From contig NZ_FOIL01000028.1 in the NCBI RefSeq assembly GCF_900101295.1, positions 1 to 42,726 on the forward strand: a stretch of DNA of 42,726 nucleotides. The letters are read 5' to 3'. Origin of the DNA: [Clostridium] aminophilum. GTDB taxonomy: Bacteria > Bacillota > Clostridia > Lachnospirales > Lachnospiraceae. The translations under genes and the position numbers were made by a program. This document shows, in pieces, positions 1 through 8,196 of the stretch (within the stretch, counting starts at the first letter, position 1; every line of letters begins with the position of its first letter). The notes under the pieces are model-generated. The model was not told the DNA's origin. It searched no databases and saw nothing but the letters and a program-made list of their open reading frames with translations.

Positions 1-353
1 GTAGCACCGCCTGTGGTCAGCAGACAAAAACTCTGTGACCAGAACATCTCTTTCCAAAGAGATTTACGTATCTGAGGAAACTCTTTCTTGATAAGTCTGC
101 TGCTTGCAGATTTATACGCATTGATAAATTTACTTATCTCTGTGTTAGGCTGTCCTCGGAACAGGATGTGAACATGGTCAATGTCGTGATTCCATTCTTC
201 TAACGTAATGTTATATGTAGGAGCAATCTTCTCGAATATTTCTTTGAGACGGATTGAGATTTTGTCATCTATCACCTTGTTGCGGTACTTTACGCACATG
301 ATAAGGTGATAATGCAGCATGAACACTGAATGATTATTATTATCTAATTTCAC
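1..353 (-). CDS. tnpA: IS200/IS605-family transposase TnpA (cut by window edge)
   Basis: Single-domain Y1 HUH transposase that cuts and rejoins single-stranded DNA at the ends of IS200/IS605 elements. Reading leftward from a GTG at 353, about 117 codons lie in the window. Typical family landmarks are visible: an N-terminal stretch around NNNHSVFMLHYHL, the HUH metal site HVH after HDID, and SQSFCLLTTGGA near the window edge. The catalytic tyrosine helix lies beyond the left edge, so integrity cannot be judged. The element's hairpin end lies just upstream at 431-487. No TnpB is visible. The GTG was chosen because homologues begin with a short leader before the NNNH segment; an ATG at 320 would delete conserved residues. 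Confidence 0.92.
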   Translation of the reverse strand, partial: MKLDNNNHSVFMLHYHLIMCVKYRNKVIDDKISIRLKEIFEKIAPTYNITLEEWNHDIDHVHILFRGQPNTEISKFINAYKSASSRLIKKEFPQIRKSLWKEMFWSQSFCLLTTGGA

Positions 354-430
354 AATATTTATAACCTTTATTATACATACGACTGATTTATAATTAGATT
401 ATAATATCATCAGATACAAAAGTCAAGAAA

Positions 431-487
431 CGCCGTGAGCAATTCATCCCGCCACCTATAGAGGTGGGGGATTTCTTGCTCACGGCG
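431..487. mobile_element. Subterminal hairpin of the IS200/IS605 element
   Basis: A nested inverted repeat. The outer 12-bp arms at 431-442 and 476-487 are perfect complements (CGCCGTGAGCAA / TTGCTCACGGCG). The inner 6-bp hairpin at 452-457 and 462-467 has a 4-base loop. IS200/IS605 ends are recognised as imperfect hairpins rather than conventional terminal repeats, and this one lies upstream of tnpA as expected for a left end. The outer arm stops two bases from the toxin stop codon, so the structure could also act as a terminator for the toxin-antitoxin transcript. Confidence 0.7.
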
Positions 488-489
488 TG

Positions 490-807
490 TTAAAGACCTC
501 GAATAATACTCAAATATTCCTGTCTCTGGTCTACCACGGCATATACCGTTACAACCTTTTTATCGTCATCAACCTTATAAAAGACAAGATCCTTTTCTAA
601 TATAAGTACCAAATATCCCTGGCGCTTTAATACATTGTATCTTGGTTCAACACCGACGTATGGATTATCTCCCAGATTCATAATAGATTTTTCCAAATAG
701 TCCAGTTTCTCAAGTGCCACATCATTTCCAAAGCTCTCCGCTATAAAAAGAACAATTTTACGAATGAGGGAATCGGCAGTATCTGTTCTTTCAACTCTAT
801 ACTTCAA
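490..807 (-). CDS. RelE/ParE-family type II toxin
   Basis: A 105-residue protein of the RelE/ParE fold, the size expected of these toxins. RelE members cleave mRNA on the ribosome and ParE members poison gyrase; the sequence does not say which applies. The C-terminal half carries the usual beta-rich core (YLVLILEKDLVFYKVDDD, then VYAVVDQRQEY). It begins with a TTG that overlaps the antitoxin stop as TTGA, with GGAGG seven bases upstream, so the two genes are translationally coupled. The stop codon lies right beside the IS hairpin. The C-terminus looks complete, although the IS insertion could have replaced the native 3' flank. Confidence 0.85.
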   Translation of the reverse strand: MKYRVERTDTADSLIRKIVLFIAESFGNDVALEKLDYLEKSIMNLGDNPYVGVEPRYNVLKRQGYLVLILEKDLVFYKVDDDKKVVTVYAVVDQRQEYLSIIRGL

Positions 808-1088
808 GCCTGGCCCTCCTTAAGCATCCTTCGTAAATCATCGAATGTATCCTTAATCGGAGCAACTCTTCCGCACTTAACATCCTCATCGGCTTCTGCC
901 AAAATCTCTAACAGTTCTATTCTGGCCTTCATCCGCTTGTATTCTTCATAGCCAAGAGAAACGGTATCACCTCTTCCATTCACAGTGATAATTACAGCCT
1001 CATTATTCTCACGGCACTGTTTTGATACTTCGTTATAATGGTTTCTGAGATCCGCTGATGGGCGAATTGTTTCTTGTAATGCATACAT
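804..1088 (-). CDS. Phd/YefM-family antitoxin
   Basis: A 94-residue antitoxin that should neutralise the adjacent toxin and repress their shared promoter. The N-terminal half has the Phd/YefM DNA-binding pattern (ADLRNHYNEVSKQ, then EAVIITVNGRGDTVSLGYEEY). The charged C-terminal half would wrap the toxin. The start is the ATG at 1088, with GGAGGTG six bases upstream. A GTG nine bases earlier in frame sits inside that ribosome site and was rejected. Antitoxin precedes toxin, the usual order for this family. Confidence 0.87.
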   Translation of the reverse strand: MYALQETIRPSADLRNHYNEVSKQCRENNEAVIITVNGRGDTVSLGYEEYKRMKARIELLEILAEADEDVKCGRVAPIKDTFDDLRRMLKEGQA

Positions 1089-1116
1089 CAAAATCACCTC
1101 CGCTTCTTTATAGACA

Positions 1117-1131
1117 TATTATATCATAATA
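1117..1131 (-). promoter_or_regulatory. Toxin-antitoxin promoter with overlapping palindrome
   Basis: Reading leftward, a TATAAT (1123-1118) lies 30 bases ahead of the antitoxin start. It sits inside a perfect 6-bp palindrome, TATTAT-ATC-ATAATA. Phd/YefM antitoxins autorepress by binding palindromes over their own -10, so this is the likely operator. No convincing -35 was found. Confidence 0.5.
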
Positions 1132-1330
1132 CGCCTATAAAAAAACGTTTTTCTCATGCCAAAATCAAACCATGCATTTCGCTTTTCATCTTTTGGAAAA
1201 AACACAGGATAGATTACTGCGTGAATGCCAAAACTCCATAATACATATTGAAATATCGCGAACTTCACGGTATGATCTGTAATTTTTTTTGCGGAATGTA
1301 ATCGAATTACGAAATGGCTGCGTGCCGGCC
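1132..1330. other. Intergenic region, possible gene remnant
   Basis: About 200 bases between the toxin-antitoxin promoter and the end of the glycan island. No intrinsic terminator follows the island. Leftward, one frame stays open through most of it and reads a hydrophobic, protein-like stretch (FAIFQYVLWSFGIHAVIYP) ending at 1119. It has no start codon or ribosome site outside the cytidylyltransferase gene. It may be a decayed 3' end of a lost gene. Confidence 0.3.
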
Positions 1331-1735
1331 TTATCCCTTCAGTTCCTTCTTGATCTGCGATGACGCGATCCCCGGCGTTCGCTTCAGCCGTACAACCTTT
1401 TTTCCGTGTGCATCGCACCAGACGGTGATCTCGTCAAACCGCTTTCCCACATGGTCTTCTCCCAGTGCCAGAATATCGAAATCGATCTTTTCCAGCTCGG
1501 CCGGGCACACGGTGTTGTAGACAACGACCTCATCCACAATGCGAAGTGCCGAGATCATCTCCACTCTCTCCTCCGTCGAATACAGGACATCCGCTTCCGG
1601 CTTGAACGCCTTGATATACTCTCCGTTCTGCACTGCAACGATCACATAATCCGCATACTTCCTGCACTGCTCAAACAGGCGAAGATGCCCCAGATGGAAA
1701 TAGTCATATACTCCAAACGTCAGTATTTTAGCCAT
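1331..1735 (-). CDS. TagD-like cytidylyltransferase (HxGH family)
   Basis: A 134-residue nucleotidyltransferase of the glycerol-3-phosphate cytidylyltransferase type, which makes CDP-alcohols from CTP and a phosphorylated alcohol. The HLGH nucleotide-binding motif is near residue 14. The second signature near the C-terminus reads RTPGIASS instead of the usual RTEGISTT, so the alcohol may differ from glycerol. The length matches TagD (about 130). It overlaps the racemase by eight bases. The ATG at 1735 is chosen because AGGAG is seven bases upstream; the ATG at 1741 is only one base from it. This is the last gene of the island and probably supplies the CDP-activated donor used by the two TagF-like proteins. 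Confidence 0.82.
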   Translation of the reverse strand: MAKILTFGVYDYFHLGHLRLFEQCRKYADYVIVAVQNGEYIKAFKPEADVLYSTEERVEMISALRIVDEVVVYNTVCPAELEKIDFDILALGEDHVGKRFDEITVWCDAHGKKVVRLKRTPGIASSQIKKELKG

Positions 1736-2432
1736 TCTCATACTCCTCTTTGATCCTGCGAAGGCCCTCAAGAAGCGGATCATAAACGCTCCTGCATGTA
1801 ACCTCGTCCCGATACATTTCATACAGGATCGGCAGTTCCGTGCATCCGAGGATGCATGCATCGGTACGGTTGATCAGATTCAGAAAAGTTTTCTTTATGT
1901 CATCGGAATATTTTTTCTGCTTCACCGCCTCAATGCAGTCCCGAAGCATTCCGTACTCCTCTTCTCCCGGACAGCTGCATCCAATTCCCTGTTTTTTCAG
2001 TATTTCCTGATAGATTCCGGAATCGATGGTTCCTTCCGAGCCGAGAAGATAGGTCTCCTGGATTCCATCCGCTTTCATCCGCTCGCAGCAGCACTCGACA
2101 ATATGAACGATTTTCTCCCGCAGTTCCGGATGTTTTTCACAAATATCCGGTAGAAACAGGTGAGACGTGTTGCAGGCCAGAAGAATCCGGTTTGCCCCGG
2201 CCTCACTCAGATGAATCAGCGAGTCCGTCATTTCCTCCCGGAGCTGCTCCACCTTTTCGTGAAAAAGGAAGGCGCGGACCCGGCTCGGCATCGTGCACCG
2301 GTTGTCGATGAGGATGCGCGGCCGCTCCCACTCTTTCTCCGCGGGAAACAGTTCCGCATACTGCTCAAAAAGATGAATTGTCGCATACGTTCCCATTCCT
2401 CCGAGAACTCCGATCACCATGTCCTTTTTCAT
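1728..2432 (-). CDS. Aspartate/glutamate racemase family protein
   Basis: A 234-residue member of the cofactor-independent Asp/Glu racemase family, which interconverts L- and D-amino acids through two cysteines. The N-terminal GVLGGMGTYAT loop is present. Both active-site cysteine regions are visible: ACNTSH (about residue 82) and LGCTELP (about residue 191). The start at 2432 has GAGGAG eight bases upstream. An ATG at 2495 overlapping the previous stop would add 21 residues not seen in the family. Its place between TagF-like and TagD-like genes suggests that a D-amino acid, or a derivative, is part of the surface modification. The substrate is unknown. Confidence 0.85.
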   Translation of the reverse strand: MKKDMVIGVLGGMGTYATIHLFEQYAELFPAEKEWERPRILIDNRCTMPSRVRAFLFHEKVEQLREEMTDSLIHLSEAGANRILLACNTSHLFLPDICEKHPELREKIVHIVECCCERMKADGIQETYLLGSEGTIDSGIYQEILKKQGIGCSCPGEEEYGMLRDCIEAVKQKKYSDDIKKTFLNLINRTDACILGCTELPILYEMYRDEVTCRSVYDPLLEGLRRIKEEYENG

Positions 2433-2491
2433 AATGCTGTCTCCTCTGTAATTTCCGATCCCTGCATTTCTGAGACCTTCCGGAAAATCTC

Positions 2492-3931
2492 TCATCCCCC
2501 GATCAGTGTCCGTAGCTCCGCATAAATGATTTCATGCGCATACCGGCCGGTCTGCTTTCGATAATCCAGATACGTTTCAAAAATTTCTCTTCTCCGGGCC
2601 TTCATGCTGTCTTCGCCGTTCAGAACAACCTTATTCAGGAATTCCTCAATTTCAGAATATCGGCTGCCCGGAGTCCGGTAATGGGCCTCCACCAGCTTTT
2701 CGCCGACTGCGTTAAAGGTCTGCTCCGGTCTGGTCAGAAACAGCAGGGGCTTCTGAACATACAGATACTCACCAATGAACGAATTGGAATCCATGATCAT
2801 CGCATCCGAAGACCGGAAATAATCGATATAGCTGGATTCCGTGATCGCTTTTGCATTCGGAAGGCTGTTCCAAAGCTCCAGATATTTATCGTATTCTTCA
2901 TTCGACTTGAAAATTCCGGCCTCTACCGCTGTACTCCGGAGATTCGGATGCGGCTTAAAGAGAAACGTCACCGAATCCTGATATTTCTTCGCAAGGTAAA
3001 TCCAGAATGTGTAATTGTCCTGAAACGTCGATGAGATCACCGCTCCGGACGGAAGAATCCCATAATGCGGGGCAATGATCACCTTCCTGTATTTCTTCCG
3101 GTCCGCTCCGGACGGATAGCTCCAAAGCGCTGTCTTCTGCTCCTCACTGAGCTCACTCTGATCCAGAAACTCATCCATTTTGAGATATCCCGAAAAGACC
3201 GCATTCTCCCCCTGCAGAACACTGTAGGTTTCATATTGCTGTCTGCCGATCAGAGAATCGGTGTAAACCCGCCACATCATATTTACAAAATCTTTGTTAA
3301 AGACGTGGTCTTTGGCATAAGTATGATCCTGGTTGTCGCCCAGAAGCATTCCATAAGGCACATAAAGATTCAGACATCTCCAGGGAAGAAGAAGAAACTG
3401 CTGCTCATTCGGAATGCATTCGTACCAGGATGAGAGATGAACCACCATATCCGGCACGCCGCCGAGGTCATCCCAGCCGAGAACCCGGTCCGAAAGGCCG
3501 CCTCTGACCTCATATCCGTTTTCCCGATACCAGGATAACGTCTGATTATATCCCGTCACGCTGCTCATGGCATCCCGATCCACCAACGGGGAAACAATGA
3601 TATAGGGATGGAACCGTTCATCCTGTTCCAGATCGCGATAAAGCTTTTCTGCCGGCCACTGTGCGGCAGAATAGGACATAAATGCGACCTGAATCACCTC
3701 ACCTGCTGCCGCCTTCGCCTGAATGTGGGATTCACCGCTCGCCATGGCGAGGTGATACAGCTGCCGATAGAGATCCGCACCGCCGTCCAGCTGATCTCTC
3801 AGTTGAAACAGCGCGGCCAGATGCTCATAGGTGTAATAATCCGGAATGTCCGATCCGTGATTGAAGTCTCCCCGGTCGGAACCGGCGATGATTTCCTTCA
3901 TCAATTCAATACTTCGTTCCAGCGATAACAT
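2492..3931 (-). CDS. TagF-like CDP-alcohol phosphotransferase (copy 2)
   Basis: A 479-residue protein whose C-terminal half resembles CDP-glycerol glycerophosphotransferases (TagF/TarF family, GT-B fold), enzymes that move a phospho-alcohol from CDP onto a glycan. Key patterns are FKPHPNLR near residue 324 and DSNSFIGEYLY near residue 380, matching the TagF histidine and serine motifs. The N-terminal half (AFMSYSAAQWPAE onward) is specific to this gene and its neighbour. It is clearly a paralogue of the next gene upstream. No membrane segment is seen, so it is probably cytoplasmic. The ATG follows GAGGAG by four bases. Substrate and acceptor are inferred only from family and from the TagD-like gene downstream. 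Confidence 0.78.
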   Translation of the reverse strand: MLSLERSIELMKEIIAGSDRGDFNHGSDIPDYYTYEHLAALFQLRDQLDGGADLYRQLYHLAMASGESHIQAKAAAGEVIQVAFMSYSAAQWPAEKLYRDLEQDERFHPYIIVSPLVDRDAMSSVTGYNQTLSWYRENGYEVRGGLSDRVLGWDDLGGVPDMVVHLSSWYECIPNEQQFLLLPWRCLNLYVPYGMLLGDNQDHTYAKDHVFNKDFVNMMWRVYTDSLIGRQQYETYSVLQGENAVFSGYLKMDEFLDQSELSEEQKTALWSYPSGADRKKYRKVIIAPHYGILPSGAVISSTFQDNYTFWIYLAKKYQDSVTFLFKPHPNLRSTAVEAGIFKSNEEYDKYLELWNSLPNAKAITESSYIDYFRSSDAMIMDSNSFIGEYLYVQKPLLFLTRPEQTFNAVGEKLVEAHYRTPGSRYSEIEEFLNKVVLNGEDSMKARRREIFETYLDYRKQTGRYAHEIIYAELRTLIGG

Positions 3932-4139
3932 TGTCTCCTCTTTTCTTCTCTATTTGTCGTTTCTTTTCTTCTCAATCTGTCGGTTCTTCTCTATTTATCT
4001 TTTTTTTTATCTTTTCTTATGTGTTTCTCTTTACTTTTCTCTTTCCTTTTTTCTCTTCTCTTTAAACGAAATCCGCCGCATCCCGTCGTCTCAGACGAAT
4101 CTGTTTCTCCGGTATCAGCCGTTCTTCTTTGATCCGGTC
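3932..4139 (-). other. Polypurine leader between the two TagF-like genes
   Basis: This 208-base gap is the longest inside the island. In the direction of transcription its last ~130 bases are almost entirely A and G, broken into runs resembling AGAGAAG, and end in the ribosome site of the downstream gene. It has no terminator with a U tract and no open frame of note. It may be an unstructured, ribosome-attracting leader or slippage-prone DNA left by the gene duplication. Confidence 0.55.
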
Positions 4140-5573
4140 TTAAGATTCCATCGCAGAGACAATATCGTGAAAGATTATCTCATGTGACAGTTTTCGGTTC
4201 AGGCGATAGTAATCCAGATACTCTTCAAACACGGCTTCCCGTTCCGGTTTCATCGGATCTCTTCCGCCAATCACAACATCCTCAATGAATTCCTCGATTT
4301 CCATGAGGTTCCATCCTGGAGTCCGGTAATAGGTCCGGACAATGGCCTCCCCCAGATCCGTAAATCCCTGTTCCGGACGGGTCAGGTAAAGCACCGGTTT
4401 TTGGACATACAGATACTCTCCGATGAACGAACTGGAATCCATAATCATCGCATCGGATGTAAGAAAATAGTCAATGTACTTGGATTCATCGATCGCTCTT
4501 GCATTCGGGAGCTCGTTCCATGCCGCAAAATAACGGTCATACTCTTCATACGAAGAAAACAGTCCGTACTGCACGGCCGCCCCGCGAAGATTCGGATGCG
4601 GCTTAAAAAGAAAGCTCACCGAATCCCGGTATTTTTCCGCCAGATACAGCCAGAACCAGACATTCTGCCGAAATGTGGATGAGATAAACTCTCCCTCATT
4701 CCCGATGGAATAATGCGGCGCAATGATGATTTTCCGGTATTTGGATATATCGCCGGGGCACTTCCACAATTCCGCAATCTCCTGTTTTGTAAATGTTCTG
4801 GGCTTTACCAGCTCATCCATTTTGAGATAACCGGAATACCGGACGTTGACTCCCTGAATCAGGCCGTATTTCTCATAACTCTGCAGCGTGATCTTTGAAT
4901 CCGTATACAGACGCCAAAGCATATTCATGATGTCTTTGTTAAACACATTGTCGATAGCATACGTATGATTCCAGTTATCTCCGACTTCAATTCCATACGG
5001 AATATAGATATTCGCGCACTTCCACGGAAGTCTCAGATACTCCTGCTGCTCCGGAAGACACTCATACCAGGAAGAAAGATGAATGACGATATCCGGTATT
5101 CCCCCCAGTTCTTCAAAGGAAAGATACGTGTTCCCTACGCCGCCAAACACCTTATATCCATTGTTGTAATACCAGAGCAGCGTCTGATTGTATCCGGACA
5201 CCCGGTTTTTCTCATCCCGATTCATCAGCGGCGATACGATGATATACGGATTGAATCTCGGATCCTTCTCCATATCCCGATACAGCAATTCTGCCGGCCA
5301 CTGCGCTGCCGAATAGGACATAAACGCAACATTGATCACTTCGTGCCGGGCAAACTTCTCTCTCAGATGTTTCCCGCAGGTCTCCATCGCGGTCTGATAC
5401 ATCTTCTTATACAGTGCATCCCCGTTTTCGATTTTATCCAGGTTCATGAAAACGGCCTGAAGATGCTCATATTTATATCGTTCTGCGGTGTCCGCCGCGC
5501 CCTCAAAATCTCCCCGGGCCTCTCCCTCCAGCACTTCCGGGAGAAGGGCCTCATAGTATTCCTGTACTGTCAT
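4140..5573 (-). CDS. TagF-like CDP-alcohol phosphotransferase (copy 1)
   Basis: A 477-residue paralogue of the next gene downstream, co-linear over its whole length with most core segments identical (AFMSYSAAQWPAE, IVIHLSSWYE, FKPHPNLRG near residue 320, SFIGEYLYVQKP near residue 380). The C-terminal half has the CDP-glycerol glycerophosphotransferase signature. Such enzymes transfer glycerol-phosphate, ribitol-phosphate or similar groups from CDP carriers. Having two copies suggests two successive transfers or two acceptors. The ATG follows a weak purine-rich ribosome site. No transmembrane segment is visible. A gene annotated as a CDP-glycerol transferase also occurs in the Clostridioides difficile type A flagellin glycan locus, which supports a flagellin role here. 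Confidence 0.78.
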   Translation of the reverse strand: MTVQEYYEALLPEVLEGEARGDFEGAADTAERYKYEHLQAVFMNLDKIENGDALYKKMYQTAMETCGKHLREKFARHEVINVAFMSYSAAQWPAELLYRDMEKDPRFNPYIIVSPLMNRDEKNRVSGYNQTLLWYYNNGYKVFGGVGNTYLSFEELGGIPDIVIHLSSWYECLPEQQEYLRLPWKCANIYIPYGIEVGDNWNHTYAIDNVFNKDIMNMLWRLYTDSKITLQSYEKYGLIQGVNVRYSGYLKMDELVKPRTFTKQEIAELWKCPGDISKYRKIIIAPHYSIGNEGEFISSTFRQNVWFWLYLAEKYRDSVSFLFKPHPNLRGAAVQYGLFSSYEEYDRYFAAWNELPNARAIDESKYIDYFLTSDAMIMDSSSFIGEYLYVQKPVLYLTRPEQGFTDLGEAIVRTYYRTPGWNLMEIEEFIEDVVIGGRDPMKPEREAVFEEYLDYYRLNRKLSHEIIFHDIVSAMES

Positions 5574-5639
5574 AAGTTTCTCTTCTCTTTTCTTTCTGAT
5601 TTCCGGAACAGGATCACAAGGTGTCCCGCCGGAATCCGT

Positions 5640-6632
5640 TCAGCCGATATCCTTCAGCAGCGCATTCACAATCGCCGAAGCCTTATGCGCACCATCCAGA
5701 TTCAGGTGATCCGTATCCATGAAATCCCTGTCAGTGAAAACATCTTCCGGAAGATCATTCATATCAAAAAACTCTACCGGATACGGCAGATCATTCAGGA
5801 CACGATAGATATCCTTCTTATACTCCGGATTGATATACTCTTTATACAGATCGGCAAAAGGCGTGATCAGGAAAATCGGTTTAATCTTATGGTCCGCCAG
5901 GGTCTTGACCATCTCATGGATCCACTTAATATTCTCTTCATGGGATTCCGTGTATTTTCCAAGGGAATTGTGATCATCCGTGCGGTAGCGGGCATACTCT
6001 CTCTTTGCCTCCTCCGGGTACTCATTCCAGATGATCTTCTTCAATCCCATGATATTGATCTTTTCCCGGGTAATCACGGGGCCGTAATAGGACGACTGTT
6101 CCAGCGCAAACTGCTCACTCCAGTACTCACATAACGGCCGGATCACATCCTCCGGGAATCGCTCCCGGTCATAATCCATCGCCGCCAGCCGGTCATAGGG
6201 TTCTTTCTTTTCCCAGTGGTGGCATCCGCTGTCACCGAACAGCGGATGATACACCCGATGGATCAGGTAATTCATCGTCGTTGACCGGGAAAGATCCTGA
6301 TACATCATATAATATCCGAAATTGATAATGCAGTTTTTGATCGGTCTTCCGGCCTGCTTCGCCTCTTCAATCGCCTTTTTGATGTGCTGATAATCATAGA
6401 AAATGTCCTGTGACGAGATGGACAGATTGACATTGTCCTCTGTTCCGCCGTCCAGATCCCGTTCAATGATGCCGTTCATCGCATGGGACGATCCGACAAA
6501 CAGATTCCGGACGCCGTGTTCCGCGATCTTACGGTGCATGGCTTTCAGATAGACATAATCCCAGTTGTCAAATGTATACTGAACAACCACATCGCCAAGT
6601 CCTTCAAAATACGCCGATGACGCATACTTCAT
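5640..6632 (-). CDS. SGNH-hydrolase-like protein
   Basis: A 330-residue protein with features of the SGNH/DltD-like esterase-acyltransferase superfamily. It has an early nucleophile-like motif GSSH (residues 47-50) after a beta strand. The C-terminal D-x-x-H motif (DTDH, residues 306-309) is followed by LNLDGA, as in DltD and AlgX-type proteins. There is no signal peptide or membrane anchor, so if active it acts in the cytoplasm. In a glycan island such proteins usually add or remove O-acyl groups. AGGAG lies six bases before the ATG. The fold assignment is fair; the activity is inferred. Confidence 0.6.
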   Translation of the reverse strand: MKYASSAYFEGLGDVVVQYTFDNWDYVYLKAMHRKIAEHGVRNLFVGSSHAMNGIIERDLDGGTEDNVNLSISSQDIFYDYQHIKKAIEEAKQAGRPIKNCIINFGYYMMYQDLSRSTTMNYLIHRVYHPLFGDSGCHHWEKKEPYDRLAAMDYDRERFPEDVIRPLCEYWSEQFALEQSSYYGPVITREKINIMGLKKIIWNEYPEEAKREYARYRTDDHNSLGKYTESHEENIKWIHEMVKTLADHKIKPIFLITPFADLYKEYINPEYKKDIYRVLNDLPYPVEFFDMNDLPEDVFTDRDFMDTDHLNLDGAHKASAIVNALLKDIG

Positions 6633-6665
6633 AGTTCTCTCCTCTTTTTCTGCATAAACCAGCTT

Positions 6666-8189
6666 TTATTTCGTCAATACAATGTAATAATACTGCGCAA
6701 AGAGCCGGTACAGGCAGGTGTCCTTATCACCGACGTCCAACGCCTGAATGAGCTGTCCTGCCAGTTCCTCCAGTTTATCCGCCTGTCCTACCTTCCCGAA
6801 TTGCTTCGCGATAATGTAATGACTCGAAATCTTCTTGGAGGCGAGCACATCCGCCAATTCATCAATCGAAATATTGTATGCGTGCTCCGGATTCTGCACA
6901 TGGTACTGTCCAAGACACACCATCAGGTCAAAAACATTCTGGGTATTGTACACCCGGAGAAAAATCTGTCCGCCCGGTTTCAGACACCGATACGCATCCT
7001 CAATAATCCGGATATAGTCCTCAAACCGGTTGATCGGATCTCCGATCACAATGTGATCGAATACTTCCTGTCCATAGTATCGGGAAAAATCCCCCACCGG
7101 ACCTGCGGTCACATGATCTGTCCCGCAGATCGTCTGAAGGTCCAGATAATACTTGCTGTCGGATGTATGTGCATAACACTCAGTGTCAAACACATTGAAT
7201 TGTTTCAGGTTATTTTTGATTTCAAGAATCGGCGTGCCGCATCTCACATTGATTCCGAGAAGTTTTTCTTTTCCGCTGTCACCCACCGGCCTGAGTTCCC
7301 GGATATACTCATTGATAAAATTATTGACGTCATCCCAGGCATCAATTCCGTTATATTTCTCTTTGAAATTCTGTCTTCCGATCTGAAGATCCTGTTCCAA
7401 ATGCGCAGCCTCTTCCTGAGTATGAAAGATCTTCACATCATCATGATGGATCCAGGTATCTCCCGCCAGAATCGCCTTGTATCCGGCACGGCGAACCCGG
7501 AAAGCCAGATCATCATCCGCAAAATTGTGCGCAAATCCGACATCAATGTGGGGGAAGCCGATCGCAAGCAGACATTCCTTCGTATAGAGAACACCCAGCG
7601 TAACCAGCCGAAGACGCTCATACCATTTCTTCGGATCCGAAACATTGAACTCCGCCGCTTTCTTCTGCATTTCTTCCTCATTGGCGAACTGCAGATGGGG
7701 ATCCTGATAATTCGACACATTGGAGCTCAGGGGATTGACCATACCGATTCTCGGATCGGACTTTGCAACGGCAAGAAGATTCTTTAACCAGTTTTTGGTC
7801 AGAACCAGGTCATTCGCCAACGGAACCACATACTTGGAAAACATTCCAATATTGAGAAACTGGTACGGCAGCGACGCCCCCTTGTTTTCTGTGATATGAA
7901 GAATACTTTTTTTCGCATACGGGACTGACCGGAAGTATTCCAATGTCCCATCGGTTGAACCATTGTCAATCAGCCAGAGATCAAAATCAACATTGTCGGT
8001 GTACTTCAGGAGACTTTCCACGCATCTTTTTGTTTTGTCCAGTCTGTTATAGGCCAACAGCAGAATCGTCACCTCACTCGGCTCATTTTTTATGGAGAGA
8101 GCCGCAATCCGTTCCCGCTCTCCGCAGAGGGTGGCATCTGCATCTCCGACTTTTAATTTTGATGTATTAATCTCAATAAACTCTCCCAT
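6666..8189 (-). CDS. GT2 glycosyltransferase fused to methyltransferase-like domain
   Basis: A 507-residue two-domain protein. Residues about 38-270 are a GT-A/GT2 domain: TILLLAYNRLDKTKRCVESLL, the DNGSTDGT donor-binding loop, LANDLVL in the DxD position and FADDDLAFRVRRAG later. Residues about 310-507 resemble a class I SAM methyltransferase: LGINVRCGTPILEIK as a degenerate glycine loop, DHIVIGDPI as motif II, and LKPGGQIFLRV. The methyltransferase glycine motif is poor, so this part may be structural. It would add a sugar and possibly methylate the product. It starts seven bases after the C-methyltransferase stop, with its ribosome site overlapping that stop. Confidence 0.75.
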   Translation of the reverse strand: MGEFIEINTSKLKVGDADATLCGERERIAALSIKNEPSEVTILLLAYNRLDKTKRCVESLLKYTDNVDFDLWLIDNGSTDGTLEYFRSVPYAKKSILHITENKGASLPYQFLNIGMFSKYVVPLANDLVLTKNWLKNLLAVAKSDPRIGMVNPLSSNVSNYQDPHLQFANEEEMQKKAAEFNVSDPKKWYERLRLVTLGVLYTKECLLAIGFPHIDVGFAHNFADDDLAFRVRRAGYKAILAGDTWIHHDDVKIFHTQEEAAHLEQDLQIGRQNFKEKYNGIDAWDDVNNFINEYIRELRPVGDSGKEKLLGINVRCGTPILEIKNNLKQFNVFDTECYAHTSDSKYYLDLQTICGTDHVTAGPVGDFSRYYGQEVFDHIVIGDPINRFEDYIRIIEDAYRCLKPGGQIFLRVYNTQNVFDLMVCLGQYHVQNPEHAYNISIDELADVLASKKISSHYIIAKQFGKVGQADKLEELAGQLIQALDVGDKDTCLYRLFAQYYYIVLTK

Positions 8190-8196
8190 CCGCCAT

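Noticed and set aside
1119-1418. Small leftward frame overlapping the cytidylyltransferase
   Set aside because: Its start lies inside another gene in a different frame with no ribosome site; at most the 3' part is a gene remnant.
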